Assembly: GCF_000215705.1 (NCBI RefSeq)
Contig: NC_015677.1
Location: 1,128,001 to 1,192,000 of the forward strand
Length of the DNA: 64,000 nt
Source: Ramlibacter tataouinensis TTB310
GTDB taxonomy: Bacteria > Pseudomonadota > Gammaproteobacteria > Burkholderiales > Burkholderiaceae_C
Direction: 5' to 3'
Made by a program: the position numbers and the translations under genes. Under the pieces are notes generated by a model. That model did not search any database and had not been told where the DNA came from. It was given only the letters and a program-made list of their open reading frames with translations. Below, piece by piece: positions 62,142 through 64,000 of the stretch (position 1 is the first letter of the stretch; each line of letters begins with the position of its first letter).

Positions 62142-63932
62142 TCAGCGGTTGAAGTTGCGCGCCGGGTTGCCGCCGCGCGCACCGAAACCGCCGCCGCCGG
62201 AGCGGCCGCCGCGCCGGCCACCGCCGCCGCCCCCACCACCACCACCGCCCATGCTGTCGATGCTGGTGCGGGTGGGGTCGGGCTGGCCGTTGCCGTTGAC
62301 GCGCTTGACGCCGGTCATGTCGCGGCGGGTGGGCAGGCTGGTGCGCAGCGGGTCCACGTTGCGCGGCATGCGGTCGTCGTCGCGGTCGAAATCGTCGTCC
62401 TGGGCGCGCTCGGGCTGCGCCAGGCGCGGCTGCTGGGGCTGCGGCGGGCGCTGGCCGTTCGGCGCGCCGTTGTGCCGGCCGCCCTGGCCGTTGTAGCCGT
62501 TGTGGCCGTTGGCGCCCTGCGCCGGACGACCGCCGCCGGCCGGCCTGGCGCGGCCGTTCTGGCCGTTGCCGCCACCCTGGCCGTTGCCGCTGCCGTTCGC
62601 GCCATTGCCGCCGCGGGCATTGCGCGCGCCCTGGCCTGGCGCACCGCCCTTGTTGTCGCGGATGCGTTGCATCATCTCCTGGCGCGCCGCCTTGGCCGCC
62701 TGGACCATCACTTCGCGGCTGGGCGGCTTGCCGGCGCCGCCCCACAGGGTCTGGCGGCCCATGGCGATGGGCTCGGCACGCTCACCGGGCTCGGGGCCGA
62801 AGCCCTCGATCACCTGCGCCGGGATCTGCTGCTTGGTGAAGCGCTCGATCTCCTGCATGAAGCCTTCCTCGTCCAGGCAGACCAGGCTGACGGCCTGGCC
62901 TTCCTTGCCGGCGCGCCCCGTGCGGCCGATGCGGTGCACGTAGTCCTCCGGCACGTTGGGGATCTCGTAGTTCACCACGTGCGGCAGGTCGTCGATGTCG
63001 ATGCCGCGCGCGGCGATGTCGGTGGCCACCAGGGCGCGGATGTCGCCGCTCTTGAAGCCGGCCAGCGCCTGGGTGCGCGCGCCCTGGCTCTTGTTGCCGT
63101 GCAGCGCCATGGCGGTGATGCCGTTCTTGTTCAGGAACTCGGCCACGTTGTTGGCGCCGAACTTGGTGCGGGTGAACACCAGCACCTGGCTCCAGTCGTG
63201 CTGCTGGATGATGTGGGCCAGCAGCTGCTTCTTCTTGCCGCGGCCCACCGGGTGCACGACCTGGGTGATGCGCTGCACCGTGGTGTTGCGCGGCGTGACC
63301 TGGATGGACTGCGGGTTCTTCAGCAGGCCGTTGGCCAGATCGCGGATCTCGTCGCTGAAGGTGGCGGAGAACAGCAGGCTCTGCTTGTCCCTGGGCACCA
63401 GGGCCAGGATCTTCTTGACGTCGGGCAGGAAGCCCATGTCCAGCATGCGGTCCGCCTCGTCGAGCACCAGGACCTCGACGGTGGACAGGTCCAGATGGCC
63501 CTGCTGCTGCAGGTCGAGGAGGCGGCCCGGAGTGGCCACCAGGATGTCGACCCCTCGCTTGATGCGGTCGATCTGCGGGTTCATCCCCACACCGCCGAAG
63601 ATGACCGTGGAGGTCAGCGGCAGGTACTTGCCGTAGGTGCGGATGGACTCTTCCACCTGGGCGGCGAGTTCACGCGTCGGCGTGAGCACCAGGGCGGCGA
63701 TGCCGTCCTTGCCGAACTTGTTGGTCTTGCCCTGGCCCTTGGTGAGCTTGTGCAGCATGGGCAGCGTGAAGGCCGCGGTCTTGCCGGTGCCGGTCTGCGC
63801 GCCGGCCAGCAGGTCGTGGCCTTCGAGCACGGCGGGGATCGCCTGGGCCTGGATGGGGGTGGGGGTTTCGTAGCCTTGCTCGCGCACGGCCTTGAGGATG
63901 GCGGGTGCCAGTTTCAGTTCGTCAAAAGTCAT
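62142..63932 (-). CDS. rhlE: DEAD-box ATP-dependent RNA helicase, RhlE-like, with long Gly/Asn tail
   Basis: The 596-residue protein has all motifs: [18 protein letters not shown] (45-52), [24 protein letters not shown] and [10 protein letters not shown]. The core ends near residue 380. The remaining 200 or so residues are low complexity: Asn/Gly repeats, a Pro/Gln stretch, an Asp-rich patch and a final run of 11 glycines with [10 protein letters not shown]. Such tails bind RNA or form condensates. The ATG at 63932 begins the conserved MTFDEL. Confidence 0.92.
   Translation of the reverse strand: MTFDELKLAPAILKAVREQGYETPTPIQAQAIPAVLEGHDLLAGAQTGTGKTAAFTLPMLHKLTKGQGKTNKFGKDGIAALVLTPTRELAAQVEESIRTYGKYLPLTSTVIFGGVGMNPQIDRIKRGVDILVATPGRLLDLQQQGHLDLSTVEVLVLDEADRMLDMGFLPDVKKILALVPRDKQSLLFSATFSDEIRDLANGLLKNPQSIQVTPRNTTVQRITQVVHPVGRGKKKQLLAHIIQQHDWSQVLVFTRTKFGANNVAEFLNKNGITAMALHGNKSQGARTQALAGFKSGDIRALVATDIAARGIDIDDLPHVVNYEIPNVPEDYVHRIGRTGRAGKEGQAVSLVCLDEEGFMQEIERFTKQQIPAQVIEGFGPEPGERAEPIAMGRQTLWGGAGKPPSREVMVQAAKAARQEMMQRIRDNKGGAPGQGARNARGGNGANGSGNGQGGGNGQNGRARPAGGGRPAQGANGHNGYNGQGGRHNGAPNGQRPPQPQQPRLAQPERAQDDDFDRDDDRMPRNVDPLRTSLPTRRDMTGVKRVNGNGQPDPTRTSIDSMGGGGGGGGGGGRRGGRSGGGGFGARGGNPARNFNR
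62214..62656. repeat. Low-complexity tract inside the helicase gene
   Basis: The DNA encoding the helicase tail holds short tandem GCC/ACC/CCG runs, densest at 62217-62250 (11 Gly codons), and irregular GGCCGTTG-type repeats at about 62450-62620. Slippage could vary the tail length. Confidence 0.6.
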
Positions 63933-64000
63933 GAAATGAGCGCCGTCCGTGGCGCTGGGCATCGGCCTGTCCGGCGGGTGGCCGGGCCAGTTAAAGGCAG

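Noticed and set aside
62214..62656. CRISPR-like or tandem repeat array
   Set aside because: Repeats are irregular, in frame with the helicase tail, and without spacers.

Overview
The window is a chromosomal stretch from a very GC-rich Gram-negative bacterium. Gene content points to a betaproteobacterium of the Comamonadaceae type (Ramlibacter, Variovorax or Acidovorax relatives). Evidence includes heptosyltransferase and Kdo transferase for lipopolysaccharide (LPS), a TolC outer-membrane factor, an Entner-Doudoroff pair (edd-eda), two complete TRAP transporter systems with sugar-acid catabolic genes, and an intergenic palindrome (7791-7873) of a kind I recall from Comamonadaceae. The assignment is inference; no rRNA or tRNA gene was seen.

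Layout. 1-2753: minus-strand end of an extracellular polysaccharide or O-antigen locus (ligase cut by the left edge, flippase, small exported protein), then a VanZ-like gene. 3293-6244: EamA exporter and alkylation repair (Ogt, Ada-AlkA fusion). 6403-10193: phosphomannomutase/phosphoglucomutase, waaC, waaA, closed by a bidirectional terminator. 10245-14314: secreted family 8 glycoside hydrolase with two carbohydrate-binding modules, a lower-GC gap, and a lipoprotein of propeller-like repeats. 14361-17773: TolC, rhodanese, PCMT-like methyltransferase, then a nested palindromic element of about 284 bp (16803-17086) and a TetR regulator with its operator. 17844-24444: YdcF, MsrA and a probable metal-uptake run (ABC ATPase and permease, small Cys protein, DUF3299, His-rich protein, ZnuD-like receptor). 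24462-29174: Doc/AbrB-type toxin-antitoxin, Gdx/SugE, stress SDR, soluble hybrid histidine kinase, PdxH.

29221-36715: GntR-controlled TRAP operon with a hydroxyacid dehydrogenase, RraA-like aldolase, PfkB kinase, SDR and cupin. 36830-40873: periplasmic molybdenum hydroxylase, MobA/MocA-like nucleotidyltransferase and TauE exporter. 40875-48145: SodC, ChaC, edd-eda, a PIN/AbrB toxin-antitoxin pair with a palindromic operator, GloA, a lectin-like orphan, thioesterase and MarR. 48138-51648: a MATE transporter that appears to lack its first helix, an aldehyde dehydrogenase and two small exported proteins. 51672-62133: SGNH hydrolase, then a divergent sugar-acid locus around a FadR-type regulator: to the left an SDR, dgoA, dgoK and an IlvD/Edd-type dehydratase; to the right a TRAP transporter, an enolase-superfamily dehydratase and a flavin reductase. 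62142-63932: RhlE-like helicase with a long Gly/Asn tail.

Together the genes describe a free-living heterotroph that imports sugar acids through TRAP systems and splits them by Entner-Doudoroff and De Ley-Doudoroff type routes, with ordinary envelope, repair and stress functions between. The most unusual sequence features are the 284-bp nested palindrome, the in-frame loss of the MATE N-terminus, a set of promoters whose -10 box lies 6-8 nt before the start codon (probable leaderless mRNAs), and the presence of two unrelated sugar-acid dehydratases in one divergent locus.
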